NCBI RefSeq assembly: GCF_023973825.1
Contig: NW_027122924.1
Span: forward strand, 329,470 to 393,469
DNA length: 64,000 nt
Reading direction: 5' to 3'
Origin: Plasmodium brasilianum
Lineage: Eukaryota; Apicomplexa; Aconoidasida; Haemosporida; Plasmodiidae
A model generated the notes under the pieces. It did no database searches. It saw only the letters and a program-made list of their open reading frames with translations, and was not told the origin of the DNA. Within the stretch, counting starts at the first letter, position 1. Each line of letters opens with the position of its first letter. Shown here one piece after another: positions 1 through 12,204 of this stretch. The translations under genes were made by a program, and so were the position numbers.

Positions 1-458
1 AATTATGTATTCTCAAGATAATATACTTTTTTTTAAAGGAATGCGTTTCAATTAAATTAGTGGCATGCGAATATAAAATAATGTTTTGAAGAAATTTAAA
101 AAAACTTACAAAATTAAAAAAAAATAATGAATTGTTCCAGGAAATACTTTTTATTCTAACAATTACTAATTACGAATAATGTAAACAAATAATTGTAATG
201 CACATATTTTGGATACTTAAATTAAGTAGCATATAATAGTATACAACAAATTATTTTATAAGATAGAATGATGAAAAAAATAAAATTTGAACATTTTTTT
301 AAACTTACAAAACTTAATACATATAAAGTATAATACAGAACGCATGAAATTTCAGGAATATTCGATTTTCTACCTTAAAATTAATGAATTGTGGGTGTAA
401 TTTTTATCATATAAAATTAATAAAATTCAACCTTCTTTTCATTTAAATTATTATTTTT
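1..458. other. AT-rich 3' flank, no gene seen
   Basis: This stretch follows the stop codon of the minus-strand gene that ends at 459. It is A/T homopolymer-rich and has no open frame with a recognisable family signature on either strand. It presumably contains the 3' untranslated region of that gene. Confidence 0.5.
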
Positions 459-1227
459 CTAATTATTAGATCTTTTAGAATAACAGTTTCTCCATTTCTT
501 CCAAGTGTAAACGAATGATAATAAAAAAAATACAAATGATAACCCTAAGCGGGTAGATTTTTCAACGGGAATCACGATAGAACATAAAATAATGAAAATG
601 AACGCTAACATAATTGGAGCAGAAATTATAAGAATACTAACTAAAGGAGAAGAATTATTTTTACTTCTTCCATGTCCATCATTACGGCTTAATACCTTCA
701 TTACACTTTCTTCATACGTTTTATCACATTTATTAAAGCATTTAACAATAGATTTTAATAACGATTTTTCATTTTTGGATTTATACATATTTTTACCTGC
801 CATTGCATGTAACCCTTCAAAGTTATTATAATTGTTACCATCATTATAATAATTATCATATATATTATAATCATATTCTGTTACCAATATTCTACTCTTT
901 AATGACAAGTTTTTATTTTTCTCTGCGTATAATGTTCTCATAATATTTACATCTAAGTGGTAATTATTGTTGTTTTGATTATCCAATAGTGAAAAAAAGG
1001 AAGTTGACTAAAGATTAAGAAAAATGCAGAAGATTAAAAAAAAAAAAAAAGAATTATTTACTTTATAAATTAATGTAATTCTTACTTTATTTAAAAAAAA
1101 AAAATGCATAACAAAAAATTTGGGAAAATATTAAATTTAATTTTTATATTACATGATCGAACAATTGCCACATCCATACTAAAAGGGTAAATGCAAATGA
1201 TTTAATTAAAAAGGGTTTATTATCCAT
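459..1227 (-). CDS. Two-exon Plasmodium exported protein (fam-l/fam-m-like)
   Basis: Exon 1 is 1153-1227 (25 codons, beginning MDNKPFLIK) and ends in a hydrophobic run with LLVWMWQLFDH before a GTAATA donor. The acceptor is TTTAG at 1012-1008 and exon 2 is 459-1007, a phase-0 join, giving about 207 residues. Another in-frame ATG at 1239 would add four residues. Exon 1 acts as a signal sequence. Exon 2 has a PEXEL-like RTLYAE near residue 49, where the family usually has R-x-L-x-x, so position five is Ala rather than Glu/Gln/Asp. A second R-x-L (SRILVTEY) follows about 16 residues later. An Asn-rich stretch precedes a basic region and two membrane segments at about 146-172 and 179-194, with a short basic tail. 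This layout matches the fam-l/fam-m class of exported proteins of unknown function. No lesion is visible. I am confident of the gene model but less so of the exact family name. Confidence 0.82.
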
Positions 1228-1239
1228 TTTATTGATCAT

Positions 1240-3947
1240 TATTTTTTTATTATATATTAAACGTTGCTATATAATTGATGTAATAAAAAGATTTTGTGTA
1301 CAAGTGTATTAGTTTAATATTCAGAAGTATTTTTCACGTATTTTTTAAGAGGCAAAATATTTTATCTTCTTTAAATGTAATTATTTTATGTGAGATGTAA
1401 TAATATGAGGAAATATATTAAATAATTATAATTTAGGAAAATGTTTTATACAATAATATTGACAAAACATATACTTTTTATAACTAATGTTATTTCGGTT
1501 GAGAATTATTTAAACATTAAAAAAATATATTTATATATATCATATAATAGTTATATAATTTAAAAGAACTATCAACAATTTATAAATATAACTATACTTA
1601 TATAACTATTAATAAAATTTTACATTAATATATTAGGACTATAAGGATTTTGTAAAATTTAAATAAAAATATATTATCTAAAAATTTTTAGTTAAAATTT
1701 ATGAAATAAAAAAAAAAAAATTTAATTCATTTATTAGAGTAGAAACAATGTAAACTTTTTAAAATTTATTATCACAAATTATAATATAAAGTTTTTTAAA
1801 AATATATGTATGTTAACTTATGAGATAAGGAATGTATAGAAATTGTATACATGATATAAAACCGTAAAACCATGAAGTACGAATATATTAGTATAATTAT
1901 ATGTTTAAAATTTTAAATAAAAAATAATGATGTATAAATTAAATTTCATTTATTCTCCTATTTATAGAATAATAGATATTATTAATTGCAGTTATATTTT
2001 AATTATAAATTTTTTAATAATATTATCCTCTTATATACGATTTATACTCAAGTATACAGTAATATATATAAAATTCCATTAATATTATATATAAGAATAA
2101 ACATACATTAACTACAAAAGGTGTAACGGGGCAAAATATTTTTATTTTATAAATATCCTTTTTATTTTGATATAAAAGAAGAAAGGAAAAAGCAAGTAAC
2201 AAGTATAAGTAGGAATAATATAATAAATATAAAAAAAAAAAAAAAAGAATTAAGCAGTATATATTTCATGATGTTATATTAATGAAGAACAAGAATTAAT
2301 ATAATAATTTAATATTTGTAATAACTATAACGTTTTAATTTTTTGCATATCAAAATTTGCTATCTTAATATATTTAACTATACATAAAATATGAGCAGTT
2401 AGCTATACAGGCTATGACCATTATGTTATATATACATATATATATATATATATGTACGTGATTGAAAGCAACAAAAGAAATAACTGGAACACTTACCCGT
2501 AAATAATATTAAAATAAAAGAAATAAGAATAAATGTTTATTGTTTTCTTGCTTTTAAATAAAATATCTAGTGTTAAGTGATTTATGACTGAGAAACAAAT
2601 GAAACATAAAAAAATTTTATATGGTTATTTTTAATGATTATTATATCATAGACGAAAAATGAATCAACAAAAATATATTTTCATATTTCGATGAAAATTT
2701 ATTAAATATATTATATAAATTCCTTTTCATTTAAATTTGAAATTATATTATTTTGGCGATAGAAATGTAAAAAAAATTTTTTTTTTACGTATACATTTTT
2801 TTTTTATATAATTAACTGCAGTGCTATTTTAAATATTTTTTTATTCAAAACTTTTAACAAATCGGTTTCTTGTTTTACAAATATTTTTATGTTCACAGGG
2901 TAAAATAATATACATGTTACCAATATGGAAATGGAAATAAAAAGGTTAAAAAATAAGATTTAGCTTCTATTTGCACATAAAGGTGAGAATTTCAAACTAC
3001 TATTTTTCAAACGTAAGTTGTAAAATACTTTGATTAAATCTGAAAGGAGTTTTTTTAAAATAAATTCTTTTTACTATTTTAAATAAAATTTATTTATGAC
3101 ATATTTTATATTCATACTAATATACAGCGTTTTTCTTTAACTCATCTAATTTTTATATGTGTTATATGCAATTAAGTAAAAATTGTAAAATTAGTTAATG
3201 TATTTATATTGTTAAAAAAAATATATATAGGGATAGTATAATACCTTTTAGAAGCTCAGAACTATGATATTTTAGGTAAAATATATTTTTTTTTTTAAAA
3301 TAAGATAGTGATAATAATCAGAAAATACCCTAAAAATTGAAATAGGAATAGTATATAAAATTTTCAATGCACAATAATTTTTATAGTTGTGCTAATTAAA
3401 AAAAAAAAATTGTTCTATTATATATCATTCGAATAATTATACATTAATTGTTTGTTAATTAAATATGCTGCCAGAATCATTTTTTTTGATAGTATATTAA
3501 ATATTAGTTGACGTACTATATTCGCAATTTCCGTTTTATTTATTTTTTTTTTAAATTAGGAATATCAACTTTTAGTTATGTTATTTGTACTAAAATGTTA
3601 TAGTAGAAAAATATTATTAAAGAGGATTTCTTATAATTAAATATTTTACCTTTCAAAATTAGAATATGGAAATATATAAAACATCAGTATATTATATACT
3701 TTTGTTTGTTTATACTTATATGATCATGATTATTTATGTTTTATTTAATTCACATATATTAATACTCGATGGATATTTTATGTGACGAAGAGTTGGAATA
3801 TTTTATATTTTCATTAGAATCTCCTTAAATACCTTATCAATTCTACATTTTAATTATCTTAAAGGATAATAAAAAAATTCTTTCTTAGTTGAGTGTACAT
3901 AAATGTTTATATAATTTCTTTTTGTGTGTTTAACTTCTGAGGTTAGT
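1240..3947. other. AT-rich intergenic stretch
   Basis: Both strands were read for signal-exon signatures, PIR cysteine/YW motifs and STP1-tail motifs and none was found. It contains TA tracts (about 2425-2455) and many A or T runs. The part nearest 1240 should include the upstream region of the exported-protein gene. Confidence 0.45.
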
Positions 3948-4775
3948 ATTGTTTAAGGATTACCAGTACATGATACGTATGAAATGTAGAACGATGGAAT
4001 AAATTTAGGAATTAATGATACTCATTGTAATGACTTGAATATATCAGGAAAGCAAAACGAAAATGATAAAGAGATCTTCTTAAAAATTGAAAATTATTTA
4101 AAATATTTTCGGTGAAGGAGTTCATAAGAATAACATATGATGATCATTGAACACATTTTACTTATTGATTATATGGTACAGTAAGAAAATAGATTAATAT
4201 CAAAGGAAAAGTTATTGGTACTATGCCAATTTTTCTTATAGTTTTTGATATAGTTTCTGAAACTATTAATAAACCCACAGGATAATTTTTTTTTTGTTTT
4301 ATTTAGGATCATACTGTTTTAATGAATACAGATTACGGAAAAATTTGTACGATTATTTTAGAAACTGTGATGAAGTTAATAATTGTAAAAATATCCACCA
4401 TAAAAATATTTGGAAAATGTATTATATATATGTTGGATATTTTAGTAATATATATATAAAATAAAATATAAATGGATAACATGCCTTTTTTTTTCATTCA
4501 AGTGTTTATACAGTATTGCAAAAATTATTTCAGATGTTTTAAAAATTATTGTCCGTGTGAACTCTTATATAAATTATTATGCATTGATCATTTATCTAAT
4601 GAAAGAAAAGAAGATATATTTTTGCACATATAACCACTGATCGTGACATTATACCTTCAAGTTAAAAAGGAGCAAAAATTGATATATGATTCTTTTTATG
4701 TTATTATGTTAGTTGCTTTTAGACTGTTATATTTATTTTTTCATGTTTTTCATTTTTTATAAAGCTTATATAAAC
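3948..4775 (+). pseudogene. Degenerate PIR gene relic
   Basis: Translation of the three plus frames gives pieces in PIR order, broken by stops and frameshifts. An N-terminal piece has DTHCNDLNISGKQNE (about 4017-4060). Then comes THFTY-x-LYGTVRK, equivalent to the family's Y-W-L-Y-D segment, with stops in place of some residues. A further segment includes LRKNLYDYFRNCDEVNNC (about 4337-4390), and a T-rich hydrophobic stretch near 4690-4760 sits where the membrane segment would be. PIR proteins are variant proteins of unknown molecular function on or in the infected red cell. At least ten stops interrupt the reading, so no product is expected. The family call rests on motif order, not on a search. 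Confidence 0.5.
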
Positions 4776-5123
4776 TTAATTAGAAAAATATAAATATTTT
4801 GTGTTATTATTTATAATTTATGGTTCGTAAATGCTTTAATTATAATGTAAATATATTATTTATCCGTTATAATTTTAATTTATAATATTATTTACACTCA
4901 TTGGTTCTTTGTTATATAAAAAGTTATTAAAGGAAAAAGTATTAAGAAAAATACATGTTTAAAAATTATGAACATACACTATTAGAGGACATATTAGAAA
5001 AATTTCACAAGTTATAACGAAATAGGTTATTACACATAGATTATCTCCGCATATGCCCCTTATTCTTTTAATATCAAATGAAATATAAACTCTTTAGAAT
5101 AAATATATTAGGAAGCATACAAA

Positions 5124-5309
5124 TTAGAATTTAACTCCGTAATTATATTTTATAAAATCATATATAAAACGTAGAGAGAAAGGTATATTCAAAGGTAGTA
5201 AGTTATTATATTTAAAATTACATATGATAATTAGGACAAAAAAATAAATGATGAAGCTCAGAACTAAAATAGAAGCAAATAAAGCAATGTGAAGGTCCTG
5301 AAAAATAAA
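5124..5309 (-). CDS. Short membrane-segment exon, unassigned
   Basis: An open stretch follows a good acceptor (TTTTTCAG, about 5317-5310) on the minus strand. It encodes DLHIALFASILVLSFIIYFF and a further hydrophobic run, then NNLLPLNIPFSLRF, and stops at 5124. It lies downstream of the three minus-strand PIR relics and could be the membrane exon of a lost gene. The residues after the hydrophobic run do not match the PIR K-F-T-P-L/F pattern, so I do not assign a family. It may be an AT-rich chance frame. Confidence 0.2.
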   Translation of the reverse strand, partial: FIFQDLHIALFASILVLSFIIYFFVLIIICNFKYNNLLPLNIPFSLRFIYDFIKYNYGVKF

Positions 5310-5512
5310 AAACATTGGAAATGTAAAAGAGACATATAAGAAAAACTTACTAAAATATTAATAAGATAAGATGAACATATAAATAGAAATGAATATATAC
5401 AAATGAAATAAATTGTGAAAGCAGAGAAACAAATATGAATTAGTAACTTAGTAGAAAGGGGAAAAAAGCTTATAAAATTAAACTATATAAGGATATCATA
5501 TATATTTTAGGG

Positions 5513-6418
5513 ATATGGAAAATATTTTTCACTTTTTTGCTTGTATGGTGAACTGTAAAATGGAAAAATGAGGTTTATAGAAGATTTTTTCAAGGAAAAA
5601 AAACAAAAATATTTGAACTTATTCAAAAAGAAACTAGGATGGGGAAGTCGATAAATAGCAACATTTATTATGGATATTATAAATTGTAAGAAAGAAATAT
5701 TATTTTAAAGAAAACTCACGAGCAAATAAACTTATATTGTTGTTTAAAATTATTTATGTTAGAAATTCATTTACATAAAGGTTGTTATATATAACATTCG
5801 AGGAATAATTCATATATTTTTTGAAGGGGAAAGTTATTCCTTACATGAGGAATATGAAAAAATGAACTAAAAATTAGATATAAGTATTTAAGTATATTAA
5901 TGAATGGGAATAAGGATGTAATTTATCTTTATTATTATCAATTTTATTATGTAAAAAGAATTATATTTTTAAAATAATACACTAACAAATAAAGGAAAGA
6001 ATTAATAAAAAAACTAATATTGAAATAATTAGACTTTAATGGAAATGTTATATGTAATATGCTATACAACTTTTTTTTGTGAAAATAATATTATAAAAAT
6101 AGGCGTTAATGTGTTTAAATTATGAAGAAGTTAAATATATTCTGCATACTATAGATATTTTAGAAAAAAAAATGTCAATAGAACACTAGAAATAAAATAT
6201 GTTGTTGCTATTATAGAAAAAATAGAGATACGACTGTGTATTATTTATCATTTGAAATGTTAATTACGGAATAATATAACTTCGAATGCAGATATTAATG
6301 GATAAATCACCAAGAGTATAAGTGAAAGCAAGTATTATTTAAAAAAAAAAAATATTAAAAATGTAGAAATCAATGAAGAATATACTGATAAAGTTATGTA
6401 TTGTATATATATATAATT
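5513..6418 (+). pseudogene. Degenerate STP1-like cytoplasmic-tail relic
   Basis: Frames on the plus strand give scattered coding-like pieces: WKNEVYRRFFQGKKTKIFEL (about 5560-5620) running into MGKSINSNIYYGYYKL, then about 700 bases later VEINEEYTDKVMYC at about 6365-6408. The last motif also occurs in the better preserved STP1 pseudogene at 25.8-28.5 kb (VEINEEYTQNVENY) and, weaker, in the relic near 13.06 kb (NNEEYTDDIF). That shared motif is the main reason for calling this an STP1 tail. Stops are frequent and there is no intact frame. Its 3' edge abuts the truncated PIR relic that runs in from the opposite strand. Confidence 0.4.
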
Positions 6419-6424
6419 GTTTCA

Positions 6425-6721
6425 TTACTTGTATAATATATTACTAAAATACTCCACATCAGTTCTGTGTAAATTCATTATATTATAATATATCCATTCA
6501 GTTATATATGAACAACAATCAATAGAAGAACTCACTGTACTCAAAACGTCAGGTGAATTCTTTAAATTAGTTGCAATTTTGGAGCAAATCAATATAATTT
6601 GGTCGTTACCATCCAGCAAAATTATCTTATCACAATACTTAATACAAGTGGACACATATATTTCCTTGTTGCTCAATGTTTCATATATATTATATACAGA
6701 CAAATTTTATAGGATATAATC
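6425..6721 (-). pseudogene. Truncated PIR relic (N-terminal part of exon 2)
   Basis: After an acceptor-like TTATCAG ending at 6722, the minus strand reads DYIL, a TAA, then an open frame of about 92 codons to a TAA at 6425-6427. It contains the paired-cysteine N-terminal pattern of PIR proteins: NIYETLSNKEIYVSTCIKYC, then ICSKIATNLKNSPDVLSTVS, then CCSYITEWIYYNIMN, where the E-W-I-Y-Y element matches the family's Y-W-x-Y-D/N segment. The frame ends before the C-terminal half and membrane segment of a normal PIR, and the DNA beyond is a plus-strand STP1-tail relic. I read it as a truncation by rearrangement plus one early stop. Confidence 0.65.
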
Positions 6722-6779
6722 CTGATAATTAAGGTGAAAAAATTAATTATATATTAACATTTAATTTTCATTTTCAAAA

Positions 6780-7608
6780 AACATTTTATACAGCTTGATA
6801 AAATATTGTATATTAAAATAAAGAGTTATAAAAAATGTTTAAATAAAAAGTGATATATAGTATACACTGTCATGATTTTCTTGAAGAACTGAATCAGTAG
6901 TTTTTGAAGGAAGGAGTCAACATTCATCTGATATTTTTTAAGAACTTTTTTCCTTTTATTTTTCTATATATGTTTAATTTTTGGCTATTCTGGAAATGTT
7001 TTTTTTCTGAAGTATTCTTCCTTTTCTTTGTAAGAATTAAATTTGATCCAAATTTTGTTCAATGCATGCAAAAATTTACAATTTTTTGTTTTATAATAAT
7101 TGATCATGCCTTTCTTAAAATAATTAACACATTTCCTATGGTAATTAATGTATACTTCTTAGTTACTTTCTTCAGATATAATTTTATTATAATTATCATA
7201 CAAACAGTAAAGTATATTTATTTGTTCATATTTATCATCTTTTACGTTATATAATTTTTCGTTAAATATAGTGTAACTTCCTAACTTAGGATAATCGGAA
7301 TCAAATAGTTAACCAAGAAGGTCAATAAAATATATAGCACTATTATTAGTTCCTCTTAAACTATCGTTTAACCAGTAATTCAAATATTCAAAATACTTAC
7401 TTTTCATAGGCTTTTTATCTTGAAAATTAGTCAAAAACAAAAGATATGTAATAAAATATCTACAAATATGTTTAAAGTTACTTAGGCTATTTGAATCGAA
7501 CTGTTCATATTTACTATGTGTATTAGTAAATTTAGATAAATTGTGCACACTATCTTAAGTATAACTAGAAATAGTTTTATGTATATATAAATCATGAAAA
7601 ATGTTATA
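6780..7608 (-). pseudogene. PIR pseudogene with few in-frame stops
   Basis: A TTTTCAG acceptor at 7615-7609 opens a frame that can be followed for over 600 bases with only isolated stops. The pieces are YNIFHDLYIHKTISSYT, TAA, then a run with CRYFITYLLFLTNFQ and YFEYLNYWLNDSL (the family's L-N-Y-W-x-x-D motif), TAA after DLLG at 7309-7311, then LFDSDYPKLGSYTIFNEKLY and YEQINILYCLYDNYNKI, TAA, then HRKCVNYFKKGMINYYK and CKFLHALNKIWIKFNSY, TAG. Order and spacing fit a full PIR exon 2. The rest toward 6780 is hydrophobic and broken. Because the frame is kept across four stops, decay looks recent, mostly by substitution. A 350-base open frame on the opposite strand here (6904-7254) is only a shadow. 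Confidence 0.75.
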
Positions 7609-7741
7609 CTGAAAATAGGTAGAATAATGAAAATAAATAAGTACATACATACTTTCTTTCAAGAAAATATTTTTTATTGCATATGAGAAGTAGTGGAGTA
7701 TTATAATAAAAAATTATAAAATATTTTTATATGGAAAAAAG

Positions 7742-8720
7742 ATAATTCATTTATATTTATTAAGTTTCCACTCTCATATGATCCATATACTTGTTTGTTG
7801 CATAATTTTGTTTCTTCTTGATATAATTGTGATAAAATTTCTTGTTCTATTGTGAATAAGGAGTTTTGAGAATTATCAATATATTTCTGTTTCAGGAAAC
7901 TTAACTTCCCTTCTTCAAATTTATTTTGAAAATTAATTATTTCATCAATATAAACTCATTTTGATTTTGAATGATGATAACTTAGTTTTTCCTTGTATAA
8001 ATGAAAAATGTGCTTTATATAAGATCTGTATTTTTCTACTTTTCTGGATACATTATTTGTCAATATGTCTTTTATATTCTCATAATAATCTAAAAATTCA
8101 TATAATTTTTTCTTATTTATTAATTCTTCCATACTAAATATTCTCAGAAATTTTTCATTATTCTAATCCTTTTCTTTTTTAAAAGTATTTCTTTTATCTA
8201 AAGTTTTTTGGAATTTATTGTAGAGTCAATGGATATTATGGAAGTTACAATTTTTGTCTCTTATTTTCTCATATAACCAATAGGTCAAATAGTCACAACA
8301 TAATTTATTACTAATATCAGTATCTAATGGACAATATCTATCAAAATTATTTAATATATTTTCTATATTACTGCATAGTTTAAAGATTGAAGGGTCCAAC
8401 ATAGGTTTAATATCAGCTCTAAGGGTCTTATCACACGCTTGAGAAGTACCAATTGAATTTTCATTATCGAGGAGGTTATATATCTAATATTATTTTGAAT
8501 TTACAGTATATTCAATATATTAATAAAAATATACAAATGCATTTTTTCTCATTTTAATGAATTAATTTTTTTCTTTATTTAACAGGTATTAATATATACT
8601 AATTAAATTATATAAATATCAATATTTATAGAAAATGGTAATATGCTTCTTCACTCAATGATAATTTAGGATATGTATCCAACTTTTCAGCACTTATATT
8701 AATTAAAATATTAAAGGATG
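7742..8720 (-). pseudogene. PIR pseudogene, near full-length exon 2 with three stops
   Basis: Exon 2 starts after an ATTAG acceptor at 8488-8484 and reads IYNLLDNENSIGTSQACDKT, then MLDPSIFKLCSNIENILNNF, DRYCPLDTDISNKLCCDYLT and YWLYEKIRDKNC, the typical PIR cysteine and Y-W-L-Y pattern. It continues with LINKKKLYEFLDYYENIKDI and FEEGKLSFLKQKYID to about 7742. Three stops interrupt one otherwise open frame: TGA after NIH, TAG after EKD and TGA after SKSK. A possible exon 1 lies at about 8630-8720 (SAEKLDTYPKLSLSEEAYYH). No membrane exon is clear. It is the first of three PIR relics in the same orientation. Confidence 0.78.
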
Positions 8721-11624
8721 CTAATGAATATATCAGCAGCCACGTATACACAGAAATATTACACAATTTATTGATGTACATTAGATTTTACTAGTAATAA
8801 TAAATAGGTATGAGTATTTTATAGATAGGAGAATTCTTTAATTGTATCTTATGCCTTATATATGGTTGTTTTGCTAATATCATGATACAAGAAGATTTTT
8901 AGCTATACTAAGTGTTAAATGCATTCTTCGCTTATAAATTTACAAGTAAAATATAATATTACAGAGTAAATTTTTAAGATGCAAACCTTTAGTTTATATA
9001 TACCTTATATACTTCCATTAAAATGTTATGTAATAGGAGATATATATTTTTTAATGTATATATATATATATACATATTTATTTACCATATATGTTGTATT
9101 CTGATTTTTATTTAACTTTTCTTTTTTTTCTTATAATATATGTTCTAAAGATAAATTTTGACATTTTAATGTTTATCTCATTATATAAAATCATTTAGCT
9201 TTTATGTTTAGAACTACATTTTTCTTTAAATATTTAGAAAAGTTTCCTTTAAGAGTTAGATTATTAAATATCTTAGTTACCTACATAAAAGATCTATTTT
9301 AAATAACATCATAATATGTCAGCATTACATTAATGATAATTTAAGTAGAATAAGAATATATTTAACAGAAACTTTAGGAAGAACTGCATGGGTAGTAATA
9401 AATATATTTTCAATTAAGCAGTATGATTGATAACATAAGAATATTTCTTTACTAAAAAAAAATAATTTCTTTTATTAGAAAAAACATATAAAGACTATAT
9501 AAATGTTAATTATTATTCGCTTCTTCGTATAATTTATTTGTGTGATAATATTATTAACTATAACTTTTTTTATACAATTAGTCAGAGCAGGAAATACAAA
9601 TAATTAGGAAATTTTTTTTTTTTTAAGAAGCCATATTTTATCACCTTCTGTTAGAATTAAATTATTTAAATAAAACTAGTATATGTGATAATTTAACAAA
9701 AAAATTGAAAAATATAATTAATATATGATAAGGTTCCATGTAATATGATATATATATATATATATAAATACACGTGTTGAACAAATTACTTATTTTAAAA
9801 GAAAATTAGTGATAAAATTTTTTCTTAAAATCTATATTGATTTATAATAATTAACCATACAGTATCATTTATGAGAATACATTAAGTAACATTAATGAAA
9901 AAAACACATTTTTATTTTTTTTTGAAAAGAACCTTAATAGTGAACAATGTAAAATTTTGATATTATCAATATGTAAAATGGATAGAAATAGAAAAAATAA
10001 TTTTCTTTTATTTTACAAGATTTAGACATTTTATGAAATAATACTACTACTGTTTATATAAAATTGTGTCAAATAAATGTATCGTTTATATAATAAATTG
10101 TCATTTGTATACAATGTATTATTATTTATGTTTTTAAAGTATTCCCTTTTACATTTATTAAAATTTATATTGTTCTTATAGTTTCTAATTCTATATTAGG
10201 AGAAATTATATATTAGTACAACACCTTGAGTATACATAATAAAATAGTACACAAATGGAATATTTTAAGATATAAATAATAAAGTAAAATAAAAGAAGTA
10301 AAACTTTCGTTATTTTCATAGAAAATTTAAACTTTATTATATGTTATTGTAAATGTACAAAAAAAGTGAATAAACAATAATTTCAATATTTTTATTTATT
10401 TTTTTTTAGTTTTTTAAATTTTAAAATAATTTTTTTCTTTTGTTCATTATATGCTCAAAGCAGTATTACAACTGTTTGAAATAAATTTAACAAAAAAAAA
10501 AGAGATATTTTATGATGCACATAATTTGCTTCTAATATTGTGGTACCAATTTTTATTTTATTTTTCTGATACTGAATTTTATTTTGCATGTAAAATATTA
10601 AGTATATTATAATAAATACTTCAAAAATATCAAACAATAATTATAATTAAAAAATATTTCTACTGCATATTTTTATTAAAGATAAATAGTATTACATAAA
10701 ATATATATTAATATTTCCTAATTTTTTCCGTATATATATGTATTTTAATATAATAACGATATTAATAAATTTATATACTTAAAAAGAGAGGATGATTGAA
10801 TTTATAGATCATTGAATATTGTGGAGCGAAAGAAACATTTGCAGCTTTATACTAAAAGAATTATTTGTAGTACCTTATTTAAATGTTTTACATCTAAAAA
10901 TTAACATGAAGTGAATACTTAACAATAAAATTTTAAGAAATTAATACTATAATATTTTTTTACTTTAGTTTTTTTAAAAATAAATTGAAGCTAAAATATT
11001 TTATTATAAGTATATGGAACTTTAAAAAAAGTGCACCGTTATAAGCATTTTTTCTTTTTATTATCGGAATGCTTACATACATATGTATGTTAATTTTAAT
11101 GAAATTAATTTTAAAAATTTCTTTTTGAAAATATATTTTGTAAATTATTAAATTATGCTGAAATTCTTAATTTGTACAAATTATTTTTTTAAAACAAGAA
11201 TTTGAGTAAATATAAACTCATTTTTTGAATAAAATTATAAGGAATGTAGCTCGAGAAGATTGCATGCATATAGCGTGTAAGATGATATAATAAATTTGAT
11301 ACTATTTATAATTATTGATGTGATTGTATAACTTATCAAAGCTAAAATTGGGTATATAACATATTATTGTACTTTGTAAAATTTCACAATGGTATATATT
11401 TGAAACGAAAAATAATATGATTAATAAAGATCTTTTTATTTATTATTAACTCTAATGAATAAATGATATATATATATATGAGAAATATTTATCGCTTATT
11501 CGACTACTTTTAAAGGTATTTATTCTCCTTAAAACATTAACGCAGGATATAATAAAAATTATAAATTCCTTTTTTATAAATACTTCAAAATTTATAAAAT
11601 TATTATTAATTTATAATAAATGTA
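8721..11624. other. AT-rich stretch without supported genes
   Basis: Reading both strands gave no family motifs. There are TA tracts (about 9055-9075 and 9745-9768), long T runs (about 9609-9624) and one 60-codon hydrophobic minus frame at 10455-10637 that I regard as chance. Confidence 0.4.
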
Positions 11625-12110
11625 ATGGAAAATAAAGGAATAATAATAAGAGTAATTATTTCAATTATTAAAATACCATCTCTTTATATAATATACAATT
11701 TCTTCTATGAATTAAGGGCACATATATATCATATGTATGTTAATTATATTAGTACGTACAAAAAATATATGAAAGAATATTGTCTATACTATAGCAAGGG
11801 GAGTTATATTTTAAAAGGAAAATGTTTGTATTATTTTAAATGTGATAAAAATATAAACTGAATGTACTATTATCCTATTAAATTGTAATCTTCAATCATC
11901 TCATGAATATTCAGAACAAATATATGTAGCATTAATTGTTGAATGTAATGTTACTCTTGAATGTATAAATTTTTACAAATGGTTAAGTAAAAAGTTGACA
12001 TGCGATTTTTTTATCATTTTAATTTTAACTGATTTTACTCTTCTGGTTCTAGTTTTCCAATTTTTTTTATTTTATAAAGTAAATGTACATTCCCTTTAAA
12101 ATAGAAATGA
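11625..12110 (+). pseudogene. PIR relic, C-terminal half
   Basis: A 78-codon open frame ends in NYISTYKKYMKEYCLYYSKG and GKCLYYFKCDKNIN, which matches the Cys-rich segment before the membrane span of PIR proteins (Y-K-K-Y...C...C-x-Y-F-K-C-D-K). A TGA at 11859 ends the frame. A shift of frame then gives NCNLQSSHEYSEQIYVALIV and, near 12010-12075, a hydrophobic stretch with DFTLLVLVFQFFLFYK in the position of the membrane segment. Nothing upstream of 11625 looks like the N-terminal half, so the gene is truncated as well as frameshifted. A possible last exon, FNPLRFWLNGK after a TATTAG acceptor near 12205, resembles the F-T-P-L-x-x-W-L juxtamembrane motif. Confidence 0.55.
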
Positions 12111-12204
12111 TTTTTATATGTCTATATATTCTATATTTCTTAAAAAAATATTTTTATAAAAAAAAAAAAATATTATATATATTTTATGTTTGCTTTTGAA
12201 TATT

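Noticed and set aside
592..831. 79-codon plus frame
   Set aside because: It is antisense to exon 2 of the intact exported-protein gene.
6904..7254. Phe/Ile-rich plus-strand open frame of 116 codons
   Set aside because: It is antisense to the PIR pseudogene at 6780-7608, whose translation is family-specific.
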